DNA of 64,000 nt from Dendrobium chrysotoxum. Lineage: Eukaryota; Streptophyta; Magnoliopsida; Asparagales; Orchidaceae. Below, one piece after another: positions 10,901 through 21,139 of the stretch. The stretch spans positions 18,310,764-18,374,763 of the forward strand of contig CM034310.1 in assembly GCA_019925795.1 (NCBI GenBank), given 5' to 3'. Under the pieces are notes generated by a model that made no database searches, had not been told where the DNA came from, and saw only the letters and a list, made by a program, of their open reading frames with translations. The position numbers and the translations under genes were made by a program. The first letter of the stretch is position 1. Each line of letters opens with the position of its first letter.

Positions 10901-11243
10901 GGTAGAAATAACTGTTAAAAATTTCCATAAAGATTTAAATCAATAGGCATAATTTACTTAACAAAAAGCTTACATTCCATAGTTTAGATTCTAACCAAAT
11001 CAAATCCTAATACAAAATCCCATTTTAACCAAAATCTTACATTCCACAATTTACCCTAATTTCCTAATAGCAAATCAAATCCTAATACCAAATCCCATTT
11101 CAAACATACAAAAAGCTCATACCAAAAGCTTTTCAACTCAAACATTCAAAAAAAAAAATACCAAAACAAAACCTAGAATAATTAGGGTTTTCAGAAACTT
11201 ACATTCCACAATCCAGTTTGGCTTTAAGAACCTTTTTATTGAT
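7923..11243 (-). mobile_element. Decayed autonomous hAT transposon with 8-bp target duplication
   Basis: The ends are CAAAGTTCTAAAAATC at 7931 and, inverted at 11220-11235, AAAGGTTCTTAAAGCC; 11 of 16 bases match. They are flanked by TTATTAAT (7923-7930) and TTATTGAT (11236-11243), an 8-bp duplication typical of hAT with one mismatch. The 3.3-kb interior carries a hAT transposase pseudogene on the minus strand. Just inside the low end are sequences of the AGACCGAACC type common near hAT termini. The transposase identification is firm; the exact ends are less certain. Confidence 0.6.
8440..10520 (-). pseudogene. hAT-family transposase pseudogene
   Basis: On the minus strand, fragments of one protein appear in order. 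A BED-type zinc-finger end (HC..IYKSGEINRMKQHL with VRIKGNIFACKKVPHDI, about 10310-10420) comes first. The ARWFYD.CIPFNALNS and KPGYKLPSYH motifs (about 9915-10010) follow. Next is a DUF659-like catalytic part near 9480-9820 with INFLVYFPWGISFLKSVDAS and IYWSPCAA. RIIDADEKPSLGYLYHGMHRA lies near 9105-9165. The hATC dimerisation end is DEWWKMFGSLAP (near 8690) and ERNWSVFEHIHSKRRN (near 8600). Many stops and frameshifts separate the pieces, so it is long dead. The longest open part is 10092-9874. Confidence 0.85.
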
Positions 11244-11431
11244 TGTAATAATCTCTTGGCTATTGTAAATGAGATTTTGATGAATAAATATATTGAAAGA
11301 TTTTGATGTATATAATTTTTAGCTATTTTGATTGGATATATTGAATTATGTTGATAATTTTATAAAATCTTTTGTAAATAATTAAAGGATAAAATAGGCA
11401 ACTCTTCTAATTTAGGTCTTGGGGTGTCACA
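11244..11431 (+). repeat. 3' end of a Ty3/gypsy LTR
   Basis: The AT-rich sequence ends GGGGTGTCACA at 11431, a common gypsy LTR terminus, directly followed by AAC and a primer-binding-site-like TGGTATTAAAGT. The upstream part of this LTR is not recognised; the hAT element may have inserted into it. Confidence 0.5.
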
Positions 11432-11435
11432 AACT

Positions 11436-11447
11436 TGGTATTAAAGT
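11436..11447 (+). other. Primer-binding site of the gypsy element
   Basis: TGGTATTAAAGT resembles TGGTATCAGAGC, complementary to the 3' end of initiator Met-tRNA, with transitions consistent with decay. It lies 4 bp after the LTR end. Confidence 0.5.
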
Positions 11448-11779
11448 AGTGGTTATTAGAAGAATTAAATTATAAACATAGCTATATAATTGAAGGTGAG
11501 TGGGGTAGAAGTTAGGTAGTAAAGGTTTTTTTTTTTTTTTTTTTTTTTGCATATTTGATTGATTGATCTATATTTGTATGTATGTTGAGTAATATGTTAA
11601 TTGATTAGGAAAGAAAATTATATCAGTGGAAAATGGATCATGTTGATCAGGATGTGTAGAATTGGCAAAGTGATGAATTAGTCCAAATATCATATGAAAG
11701 TATGTTATAGCTTTCTAGTATGGCTGCTCAAATTGTAAGTGAAACTCAGCAGAAAATCAAGGACTAAAGATAGTGATAA

Positions 11780-12475
11780 AGATAGGCATCTATAGATGTT
11801 TTATAAACTGAAGCAAATATTATTTAAAGGAGTTATAGAACCTGATGTAGCAGAAGACTAGATGTTAAGGATAGATAAAATTTTGATATTATGAATCCCC
11901 AAAAAATTTGAAAGTGCCATTGGCAATGTTTTTGTATGAAGGAGAAGCTGAGAGATGATGGACAAGACAATAGTGAGAGAAATTTCAAGGAAAAGTGGAT
12001 GCAAAGATTATTTGGGTAGAGTTCATAGCTATCTTTAGAGATTGGTTTATACCTCCATCAGTTTGATAGAAAATGTATGAGTCCTTTTATGAGATTGGTG
12101 CAAGGAGAAAAGACAGAGATTAGTACAAAGTTGAATTTAGTGGAGTGGCAAGGTTCATTTCACAATTAATTAGTATAATAGAAGAAAAGTGTTACATATT
12201 TTTTAGGGGATTTGGAGATGAATTAAGACACCCCTTGGTACCATTAAGAATTCAAGAATTTTCAGAACTGGTTAAGAGTGTAAGATTGGCAAAAATTGAT
12301 TTGGCAAATTTGAAATTCAGACATGATATAAGTAAGAAAATATTTAGAGATGATGATATGACTAGAAGAGACAACAGTGAAAAGAGGAGTATATCAGATA
12401 GTAGAAAAGGATCTAAGCAAGTGTCGGGAACCTTTCTAAAGTATTTAGAATAAAATAGGATAGACAGGTTAAAGG
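11780..12475 (+). pseudogene. gag: Ty3/gypsy gag fragment, interrupted by copia element 2
   Basis: The translation shows gypsy capsid features in order with frame changes: a FKGVIEPDVAED.MLRIDKI segment (about 11830-11885), an EGEAERWW-like patch near 11940, and then an open stretch of about 102 codons (12145-12453) with FRGFGDELRHPLVPLRIQEF and SELVKSVRLA, matching the gypsy 'retrotransposon gag' domain C-terminal part. Capsid would package element RNA. A poly-T run (11526-11548) lies in the leader. The reading is cut at 12475 by element 2 and gag/protease-border sequence resumes at 22140, so this is one gene split by a nested insertion. Confidence 0.75.
12471..12475. repeat. Target-site duplication of element 2 (low side)
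   Basis: AAAGG immediately precedes the LTR end at 12476. The high-side partner is ATAGG at 22140-22144; four of five bases match. Confidence 0.5.
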
Positions 12476-12819
12476 TGAAAGTCTAATAGGGATGTTAAGC
12501 CCTAGTGAACTAGTCCCGAGGCTAACCAAGAGGGGGGGTGAATTGGTTATTTAAAAATTTCACGAGGAACAGAAAAATCTTTTCGATACTTAGCAGCGAA
12601 AATAAGTAAACAAGAATGAAAAGATCAATCACATATATTCACCCAAGCAGTTAATATCAGAAAAGTAAAGTACAAAACCGAATCAGAAAAGCAAACCAGA
12701 TTTTATAGTGGTTCGGTCAACTTGACCTATGTCCACTCCCCAGAGCCTCCCCTCTGGGTATTGCACTAAATAAAAAGTGACTCTCCTTTTGCTCCCACAG
12801 CAAGGTGGAGAAGCCTGTA

Positions 12820-12985
12820 CAAAAATCTCCTTTCCACCACCAGGTGAGGCAGAGAACCTAACCTCCTTTTGCTTCCTCCTGAAGCAGGCAGAGAACCTTT
12901 GGACTCCTTTTGTTTCCACCTGAAGCGGGCAGAGAACCCAACGTCCTTTTGCTTCCTCCTGAAGCAGGCAGAGAACCTTGGATCT
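12820..12985 (-). repeat. Hairpin-unit repeat in element 2 3' LTR
   Basis: In element sense there are four tandem units of about 45 bp, each GGTTCTCTGCC followed by a stem-loop and AAAAGGA. Stems read GCTTC-AGGAG-GAAGC (twice), GCTTC-AGGTG-GAAAC, and a variant with CACC/GTGG. The same units occur in the 5' LTR at 20760-20925. Confidence 0.6.
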
Positions 12986-13197
12986 TCTTACCGATGATCC
13001 TCTCCCAAAGTACACCGACACGACGAAAGACGACGAGCGGAGAAGACGACTCTGATCCGTGCTTGGAGCAACCTTAGTGAATCCCTCACTAACTCCCCCT
13101 CACAAGATCCTCTCTCTCTCTCCCAAACTCTCTCTCTCTCTAGGGTTTCTCTGGAAAGGAAAGTGGCAAAAGATATTTCTTATTTCAAGAAAAAGTT

Positions 13198-13880
13198 CTT
13201 TTATAGGAGGGCTTAAAATTTACCCTAAATCTCAACTAGTCGGCCAAGATCGTCCAGGACGATCGCTAGATCGTCCTGTACGATCAGTTCAAAATCACCT
13301 GATTCAGTCTTGACGATCTGGCTCTTCTGGATGATCAGTTCAAAAAGTTGTTCATATCGTCCCGTACCATTTTGCGATCGTCCGGGACGATTAGTGTAAA
13401 TCGAGGAATATCGTCCAGAAGACAGTTCGGGTCGTCCAGAGCAAACTGTGCTGGATGACCAAAAAATGACTTGATCGTCCAGGATGATAAGAGTATCGTC
13501 CTGTACGATTAGTTCAAAAAGTGCCAAAATCATCCTGAGCATAGTTCAGGACGTACAGCTGAAATACACTAGATGATCATGATCGTCCAGGACGATATGA
13601 TCATATCAATTAAGTATTAATTGATTTCCTTAATTACCAGACTAATTTATGCATGATTGTACTGGATCGTTCGGGACAATCATACCAAATATCTTAAAAT
13701 AAAAACTTGCCTAACTTGATCTAGCGGCTGAGAGTTCTGATTTGAGCATATCGTCCCGTATGATCCAAATATCATCCAGGACTATCTGCTTAATCAGACC
13801 CTCTTAACTTGGTTGCCCTAATTAGGATTTTTATTTTTACTTGATCATCCAGGACGATGTGACTATCGTCCAGGACGATC
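13198..13880 (-). promoter_or_regulatory. U3 palindrome array and TATA box of element 2 3' LTR
   Basis: TATAAAAG (13198-13205, minus) lies 43 bp from the palindrome ATCGTCCAGGACGAT at 13249-13263. About a dozen more copies follow to 13880. Most use TCC/GGA inner bases, while some are hybrids such as ATCGTCCTGTACGAT near 13270. Both arms change together relative to element 1, so the dyad symmetry is retained although the inner bases differ. Confidence 0.6.
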
Positions 13881-14155
13881 TGAACAAAAATTTGAATAGA
13901 AACTCTAATTCACTCAAGCTCTCCCCTGAGTGTGTGTGTGCAAGGTTACTTAGCTAGGGGATCAGTTACATTACAATTGACTCAATAAAAACAAAAACCA
14001 ATACATTTGACCTGAATTATAATACAGACTGACTCGTTCTTGAACTGGCTTACACTTGCAATTGATCCTACGTACCTGAAAGATTAGGCAGTCAACAAGA
14101 ACCAGAGATGTTTGCTATCATCAAAATTATTATCCTTGAAATTAAGTTTGCAACA

Positions 14156-14170
14156 ATTTCCCCCTTTTTT
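14156..14170 (-). other. Polypurine tract of element 2
   Basis: On the minus strand the sequence is AAAAAAGGGGGAAAT, directly followed by the LTR start TGTTG. Confidence 0.8.
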
Positions 14171-14266
14171 ATGATGGCAAACATTTGTTGATAATTTTAA
14201 AAACAGGAATTTAACAACAGGTGAATAATAAAAGACACTAAAACTAATTCAAAACCAAGACTGACT

Positions 14267-14278
14267 ACTCCCCCTTTT
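14267..14278 (-). other. Upstream polypurine tract-like motif in element 2
   Basis: AAAAGGGGGAGT on the minus strand, about 100 bp upstream of the true tract, comparable to 4368-4379 in element 1 and 29296-29306 in element 3. Confidence 0.4.
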
Positions 14279-14727
14279 AACATCTCAAAAAGGGAAAGAC
14301 AACATCTAAAATTAGCAATGCCCGTAGAATTCCAAAATCACAAGACTGACCATTCCCATTTTTTTTTCTTCGATCAAGCTGCTCCAGTAAATCAGAATTC
14401 TCCCTTAATTTTCGATCCAAAAACCAATAAGAATACGATTGACAGCGATGAAATCTAGAAAAGGTTGGAAAAATTAACTTTCGTAACTCCCACCTCGGGC
14501 ACCTTATCGATGCAAATCTCTTTCAAAACAAAAATCCAATTCAGAAGAAAAGAAATTAGATTCGAAAAGAGATCCTTTCAAGCCTCGTTCCAGAAAAATA
14601 TCTGATATAATTGTGTTACAAAGTAAAAAAATCAGAAATCAGGATTTTCAAACTCAAGCTTTTGAAAATATTAAGTGGCGTACAGATTTTTCTAAGACAT
14701 TTAACAATCTGAAAGGGAAGAAAGCTT

Positions 14728-14870
14728 GGTTTGGGCTCATTTTGTGCCTCTTTTTCCATTTGGTTGGTGCTTTGCGCATCTTTTGATTTTTGATACACTT
14801 TGTGTATCTTTTAGTTGGCGATATTTCGCATCTTTTCAGCTTTGGGCTCATTTTATGCCTCTTTTTCATT
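14728..14870 (-). repeat. Array of five short hairpin units with AAA loops
   Basis: In element sense, five units of about 23-31 bp each begin AAAAGA and contain an inverted repeat around AAA: GATACAC-AAA-GTGTATC is perfect, GCGC/GCAC and GCGA/TCGC are shorter, and two outer units have GGCaCA/TGaGCC-type stems. Short ORFs over this array are repeat translations, not genes. Confidence 0.5.
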
Positions 14871-15489
14871 AAAGAGTCTCAGCTGTGATTTATCTTCCAG
14901 ACATAGGAGATGACTCTCCACAATAAGGAAGAATGATTCACAAAACAAAAGTCATATATCATATGATAAATGCAATCACTTGGTTTAGAAAATCATAATA
15001 ATGACTCAAGACTTTGAAAATACTATTCATATGAGGTAGATTACTGTAGGAAGATAAAATAAATCTCTATTCCAAAAACTAATATTTTAATTTTAAAAAA
15101 AAAATTTATCCAAAAGAAATCATACACGAGTAAAAGAGTTAAAGGAAGAGAAACAATCATCAATATTTCATCCCTTTAACAGATCCAGTGGAATCAATCA
15201 CTGCTTACAAGCTTCCAAATAAAACAAGGCAAAAACTCTTAGTCAGAAATCCATTTTTTTTATTTTTAAACACATAAAATAATAGATAAATAAGATGAAT
15301 CAGTAAATAAAATAGATGAAAACTAAATCATATCAAAATAAATACTCAACTTAAACTGACACTAAAGCTAAAATAGAAAGCAGAAGAATAAAAAATAAAA
15401 ATAACTGAAAGAAAATACTCAAATCAAATAACTAACTAACAGGAACAAAAATAAAGATCAGAGAAATCAGAAATCAGCAGCCATCAGAA

Positions 15490-18400
15490 TCAAGCATTTA
15501 TATCAATCACTCCTAATCTGGTTCTCAAAATACTGAATGAGTCAAAGGCTAGTGGTTTAGTGAATATGTCAGCCAGCTGATTTCAGTTGCTACATGATGT
15601 TGCTCAATGTCCCTTTTTGTAACATGGTCCCTAATGAAGTGATGCCTTTTATCTATGTGTTTGGTCCTAGAATGTTGGATTGGATTCTTAGAGATGCAGA
15701 TCGCACTAGTATTATCACACAGGACAGAAATTGTGCCAACAGGTAATCCTAAATCCAAGACTTGTTACTTCAACCAAAGAACTTGGGCCACACAACTCCC
15801 TAAGGCAATATACTCAGCTTTAGCAGTGGAAAGTGCAACTGAGTTCTATTTTCTACTGGACCAGGAGACTAAAGACTGTCCTATAAATTGACAAGTACCA
15901 GAAGTACTCTTTCTATCCACCCTACACCCCTCAAAGTCAGAATCAGAATATCCAATGATCTCAAAAGAGGTGTTGTGCCTAGGGTACCAGATTCCTAGGT
16001 TTGGGGTCCCTAAAAGATATCTAAGAATTCTCTTAACAGCAGTCAGGTGGGACTCTTTAGGATCAGCCTGAAACCTAGCACAAAGACAGACACTAAACAT
16101 GATATCAGGTCGGCTAGCAGTCAGGTAAAGCAGTGATCTTATTATTCCTCTATACTTCTTCTGATAAACAGATTTTCCACTTGACTCCTTATCTAACTGA
16201 CCAAAGGAGCTCATGGGAGTATTGATTGGCTTGGCTTTATCCATTTCATATTTCTTCAAAATATCCTTAGTGTATTTAGATTGATTGAGAAAGGTTCCAT
16301 CATCCGTTTTCCTTATGCTAAACCCCAAAAAGTAGGACAATTCTCCCATCATACTCATCTCAAACTCCTTACTCATTATTTTAGAAAACTCATCACATAA
16401 ATATTTATCAGAAGATCCAAAAATTATATCATCAACATAGATCTGGACAATGAGTAAGTCATCCTCTATTCTCCTCAGAAAAATGGTGGTGTCTACGCTC
16501 CCCTTAACAAACTCTCTTTCTAACAGGAATGTGCTAAGCCTCTCATACCAAGCTCTGGGTGCCTATTTCAATCCATATAAGGCCTTTTTTAATTTGTAAA
16601 CATGATTCGAATATTATGAACTCTCAAAACCTGGGGGTTGTTCTACAAAAACATCCTCTTTTATTACCCCATTTAAAAAGGCACTCTTGACATCCATTTG
16701 AAACAGATTAAATCCCTTATAACAGGCAAAGACTAGTAGCACTCTAATGGCTTCCAATCTAGCTACAGGGGCAAAAGTCTCCTCAAAATCAATCCCTTCA
16801 ATTTGATTATACCCCTTAGCCACCAATCTTGCCTTATTTCTCACCACCACACCAGAATCATTCATCTTATTCTTAAAGACCTACTTGGTTCCCACAATAC
16901 TTTGATTTTTAGGTCTTTCTACTAACTCCCAAACATCATTCCTTACAAATTAATTCAATTCTTCCTGCATAGCTAAAATCCAAAATTCATCCGACAGGGC
17001 TTGATTGATGTTGGTGGGTTCAGTCATTGAGATAAAGGCAGAATGGTTTACTTCCTTCCTAAGTCCATGCCTAGTCCTAACACGTTCAGAAGGGTCTCCT
17101 AAGATCAGTTCTTTAGGATGACTTGAAGAATATCTCCTATCTCTTGGCAGTGTGGTTTGAGGTTCTACCCTCTCCTCCAGATTTGCATTTCCAACCCCTT
17201 GGGTAATTTTCTCTACCTCTTCTTCTTCCCCAATTCTATTCACCTTAGGATCAGATTCATCAAACACCACATGAGTTATTTCTTCCACCACCAAAGTCCT
17301 TTTATTGAACACCCTAAAGGATTTCCCCACACTAGAATAGCCTAAGAACACTCCTTCATCAGATTTGGGGTCAAACTTCCCTAAGGGTGATTTCCCGTTG
17401 TTCAGAATAAAAATCTTACAGCCAAAGACATGGAGTTGGGATAGGTTTGGAGTTCTACCCTTAATGATCTCATAAGGTGTCTTGTTCAGTTTTGATCTCA
17501 CATTCACCCTATTCAACACATAACAGGTAGTGTTCACCGCTTCAGCCCAAAAGTATTTTGGAAGTGAATACTCGGCAAGCATGACTCTAGCAGCTTCCAC
17601 TAAGGTCATGTTCTTCCTTTCAGCTACCCCGTTCTGCTGAGGGGTCCTAGGAGCTGAAAAATTGTGACTAATCCCTTGCTCCTCACAAAGATTTCCAAAC
17701 TTCACATTCACAAACTCTCCACCATGATTACTATGAATAGTCAGGATCTCACAACCTAACTTCCTTTGAATCCAAGGGGAGAAGGACTTAAACTCATCAA
17801 ATGACTCAGATTTATGGGACAAAAATTTAATCCAAGTGAACCTCGAGTAGTCATCTATAATCACAAATCCATAGACTTTTCCCCCTAAGCTGGCAGTGCT
17901 AATGGGTCCAAAGAAGTCCATATGAAGAACTTCTAAAGGTCTAGAGGTGCTAATGTCCTTAACAGAGTGAAAGGAGGACTGGACTTGCTTCCCTAACTGA
18001 CAGGCATCACACAGGTGATCCTTAGTGAACTTAAGCTTGGGCACACCTCTAACTAAGTCCTTTTGGGTGACTCTCCTAAGGGTTTTCATACTGGCATGAC
18101 ACAATCTCCTATGCCATAACCAAGACTCATCAGTTGCAGTTTTTAAGCAAATTGAATTCTCAGATTTAATGCAACTTACATCCAGCTTGTAGACGTTGTT
18201 GATCCTTTACCCCTGCAAAACAACTTTATCATTTAAGCTTAAAATACAGCGAGTGGGCAGGAATTTGATGTTGTATCCTTTGACACAAAGTTGATTGATG
18301 CTCAGCAAGTTGTGTTTCAGTCCATCTACAAGAAAAACATTATCAATCATAAAATTCTTTGAATCACCAATTATACCTGAGCCTACCACCTTCCTAATGG

Positions 18401-18533
18401 TGTTATCTCCAAGTGTAACCTTGCCTCCAGCTCTGGCCTCCAATGAAATGAACTGATTTGCATCTCCAGTCATATGTCTAGAACATCCACTGTCCAGGTA
18501 CCACATGCTCTCACGAGGTCTTGTGTGAGAGCA
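15490..18533 (-). pseudogene. pol: pol (protease-integrase-RT-RNase H) of element 2, broken
   Basis: The frame starts near GCSHTRPRESMW and runs in one frame. The aspartic protease comes first (MWYLDSGCSRHMTGD, catalytic Asp at about 18492), followed by GAG-pre-integrase (CHASMKTL..CDACQLGKQ), the integrase core ([27 protein letters not shown]), RT ([13 protein letters not shown] near 16435) and RNase H. The second catalytic integrase position reads Asn (SNHGG), not Asp, so integrase would be dead. In-frame stops lie at 18207, 16950, about 16882, 16614, about 16563, 15846 and about 15770. A 1-bp deletion near 15583 shifts the last codons, which end at TGA 15490-15492 in the new frame. Most stops fit C-to-T or G-to-A change. 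Confidence 0.88.
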
Positions 18534-18536
18534 CCC

Positions 18537-18550
18537 CTATAAAAATATCA
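18537..18550 (-). other. gag-pol junction with conserved TGA and TAG
   Basis: gag ends WVPKTDV-TGA (18548-18550). Eight bases later TAG (18537-18539) precedes the codons of CSH in the pol frame. In elements 3 and 4 the same TGA and TAG are exactly three codons apart and in frame with each other; here one base is missing, so gag and pol differ by one frame. Confidence 0.6.
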
Positions 18551-20359
18551 AACATCAGTCTTAGGAACCCAAATAGGTTTGGGTTCCTTCTTATGAAAAG
18601 AAGAATGCAATGCATGCATGCTGTGCTGTGAAACAGGCAGTTTGGGCCTCCATACCCAATGCATACTATGGTGAACAGTGCAGGTGTGGGAAATGTGTCC
18701 TAACATGCCACATGAAAAACATCTAACACTAGGAAAAGGGTCAACAAATCTACGTGAGTGATAGTGCCTCTTCCTAGATGTGTATGAAACATGCTTTGAT
18801 GAATTTCCAATAGATTTTTCAAAAGGTGGCGGTGCATAAAACTGTTCGAAAGTAGGTGGTTTTTTCTTCTTTTCAAAAGCAACAATTTTCACTTTCAAAA
18901 ATTCATTCTCTTTATTTAAACTTGCAATTTCAAATTTTAAAGCACCGTTGCTACTTTCTACTTCATATGCCATAGTATCTAATTCTTTAAAAGCAGCTTC
19001 TAATTCAACATGCGATGTTTTTAATGCATCATGCTCAATAATTAAATCAGAATACTTTTTATTCAGTTCATCAAACTCATCAAGTAAAGATATGTGATTG
19101 TTATCAATAGTGGAATGATCCTTAATCAAAACATCATGCTCTTTTTGTAAAGTCAAATAATCGAGTTTCAAACTAGCATGGATTTTCTTAAGCTTCCTAT
19201 ACGATGCATGAATTTTTTCAGATACTTCAAGTAATTGATCGTAAGTAAGCTCATATACCTCTTCCAGGTCCGACTGACCAGGGTATTCATCAGCCATCAT
19301 ACACAAATTTGTTTCCTCCTCTTCAGCTTCAGTCTCAGAGGAGTCGGATGCAGAGTCTGCCCAGAACGCCTTTTGTATCCGCTTCTTATCCTTTCTGAAC
19401 TTTGATTTCTCCTCACCCTTCTCCTTGCTTGGGTGAGCCTTAAGTGTAGGAGAATCCACCTTTATGTGTCCAGGCTTCCTGCATTCAAAACAAATAGATT
19501 TAGATGAACCTTTAAAGTTTCTACTGGTCTTACCTTTGTTCCACTTTTGAAAATTTTTATTCTTCTTCCTTAGAAAGCTCTTGAATTGCCTTGTGATTAA
19601 GGCAACATCATTGCTATCAGACCCGGAAGTGCAAGCATCTGAATCTTTGGCCTTTAGCGCCACTGTCTTCTCCTTCTTTCGTTCACCTTCATCAAGTTGT
19701 CTTTGGTTCACCCCTTGCTCGTAAGCAATGAGTGATCCAAGTAAGCTATCAATAGAGTAAGTATTTAAATCTTTAGATTTCGTGATCGCAGTAATCTTAG
19801 CATCGTATGAAGAAGGAAAACATCTATGAATTTTGTTCACTCTTTCGTAATTAGTTAGTTCTCTTCCTAGAGCATGCAAAGAGGTAATGATTTGAGTGAA
19901 CCTTGTGTACATTTCTGAAATCATCTCACTAGGTTTCATGCGAAAAAGTTCATAATCATGTAACAAGATGTTTAACCTAGCATGTTTGACTTCAGTTATA
20001 CCTTCATATGTTATACACAATCTATCCCAGATTTCTTTACCCGTTGTACAAGTAGACACACGCATATAGTCTTCAGATTTTAAAGCACAAAAGAAACAGT
20101 TCAAACATTTTGCATTTAATTATGCTAAATCACGATCATCAAAAGTCCAATCTGCAAATGGGAGTTCAGTTTTAATACCGTTAACAAGTCTATATGGTGC
20201 TTCATAACCATCTTTAACTAACATCCACATACGATAATCGATTGACTGAAGAAAAGTAGACATGCGTGTTTTCCAAAAATCAAAAGGAATGTTATCAAAT
20301 AACAGTGGTCTTGTAATAGAATAACCTTCAGCAGTATTACAATTATTATAGTTAGCCAT
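18548..20359 (-). pseudogene. gag: gag of element 2, one in-frame stop
   Basis: ATG at 20357-20359 begins MANYNNCNTAEGYSITRP. The UBN2-type copia gag domain follows (PFDFWKTRM, KEIWDRLCITYEG, MYTRFTQIITSLHALG). A zinc knuckle near 19475 reads CFECRKPGHIKVDS, where the last ligand Cys is replaced by Ser. After a long coiled-coil Glu/Lys/Leu-rich region (about 18880-19240) comes a second, intact CX2CX4HX4C knuckle, CFSCGMLGHISHTC, near 18690-18730. The stop TAA at 20120-20122 interrupts the frame after DDRDLA. The total is about 603 codons. Gag would form the particle and bind RNA; the coiled coil between two knuckles is typical of Sireviruses with long gag. Confidence 0.88.
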
Positions 20360-20400
20360 GGATCAAATTCAAAAGTTTTTAAACTTAAATTTTGAATCCC

Positions 20401-20412
20401 GCTCTGATACCA
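20401..20412 (-). other. Primer-binding site of element 2
   Basis: The minus strand reads TGGTATCAGAGC, an exact complement of the initiator Met-tRNA 3' end used by many copia elements, 2 bp after the 5' LTR end. Confidence 0.9.
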
Positions 20413-20759
20413 CTTGAATATTCGATAGGGATGTTAAGCCCCAGTGAACTAGTCCCGAGGCTAACCAAGAGGGGGGTGAATTGGTTATTTAAAAATTTCA
20501 CGAGGAACAGAAAATTCTTTTCGATACTTAGCAGCAGAAATAAGTAAACAAGAACGAAAAGATCAATCACAGATATTCACCCAAGAAGTTAATATCGGAA
20601 AAGTAAAGTACAAAACAGAATCAGAAAAACAAACTAGCTTTTATAGTGGTTCGGTCAACTTGACCTACATCCACTCCCCGGAGCCTCCCCTCCGGGTATT
20701 GCACTAAACAAAAAGTGACTCTCCTTTTGCTCCCACAGCAAGATGGAGAAGCCTGTACA

Positions 20760-20925
20760 AAAACCTCCTTTCCACCACCAGGTGAGGCAGAGAACCTAAC
20801 CTCCTTTTGCTTCCTCCTAAAGCAGGCAGAGAACCTTGGGACTCCTTTTGCTTCCACCTGAAGCGGGCAGAGAACCCAACGTCCTTTTGCTTCCTCCTAA
20901 AGCAGGCAGAGAACCTTGGATCTTC
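20760..20925 (-). repeat. Hairpin-unit repeat in element 2 5' LTR
   Basis: The same four units occur as at 12820-12985. In two units the stem GCTTC/GAAGC has become GCTTT/GAAGC. The AGGAG loop is kept. Confidence 0.55.
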
Positions 20926-21139
20926 TTGCCGATGATCCTCTCCCAAAGAACACCGACACGACGAAAGACGACGAGCGGAGAAGACAACTCTGATCCGTGC
21001 TTGGAGTAACCTTAGTGAATCCCTCACTAACTCCCCCTCACAAGATCCTCTCTCTCTCTCTCCCAAACTCTCTCTCTCTCTATAGGGTTTCTTTGGAAAG
21101 GAAAGTGGCAAAAGATATTTCTTGTTTCAAGAAAAAGTT

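Larger units (their letters stand above)
12476..14155 (-). repeat. 3' LTR of element 2 (1.68 kb)
   Basis: In element sense it begins TGTTGCAAACTT directly after the polypurine tract and ends ...AGACTTTCA. U3 holds a palindrome array (13249-13880) and the TATA box is cttttata on the + strand at 13198-13205. Hairpin units span 12820-12985, and the GGTCAAGTTGACC block is at about 12715-12727. It matches 20415-22139 throughout. Confidence 0.88.
14171..15489 (-). other. Noncoding region between pol and 3' LTR of element 2
   Basis: Elements 1, 3 and 4 carry ORF3 here. Element 2 has about 1.3 kb with no recognisable ORF3, no 15-bp palindrome array and only short overlapping ORFs. It contains a second polypurine-like motif and a short hairpin-repeat array (14728-14870). 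Either ORF3 was lost or element 2 belongs to a lineage that never had it. Confidence 0.6.

Noticed and set aside
12486..12490. ATAGG as a perfect target duplication of element 2 with an LTR ending ...CATC
   Set aside because: The same ATAGG is also present at the internal LTR end (20425). Comparison with the other LTRs (ends in TTCA, 2 bp before the primer site) places the end at 12476 with AAAGG/ATAGG.
18540..18550. -1 frameshift site at the element 2 gag-pol junction
   Set aside because: The T-run lies after the gag stop and is not in the X-XXY-YYZ phase. The other elements have gag and pol in the same frame, so a 1-bp deletion explains it better.
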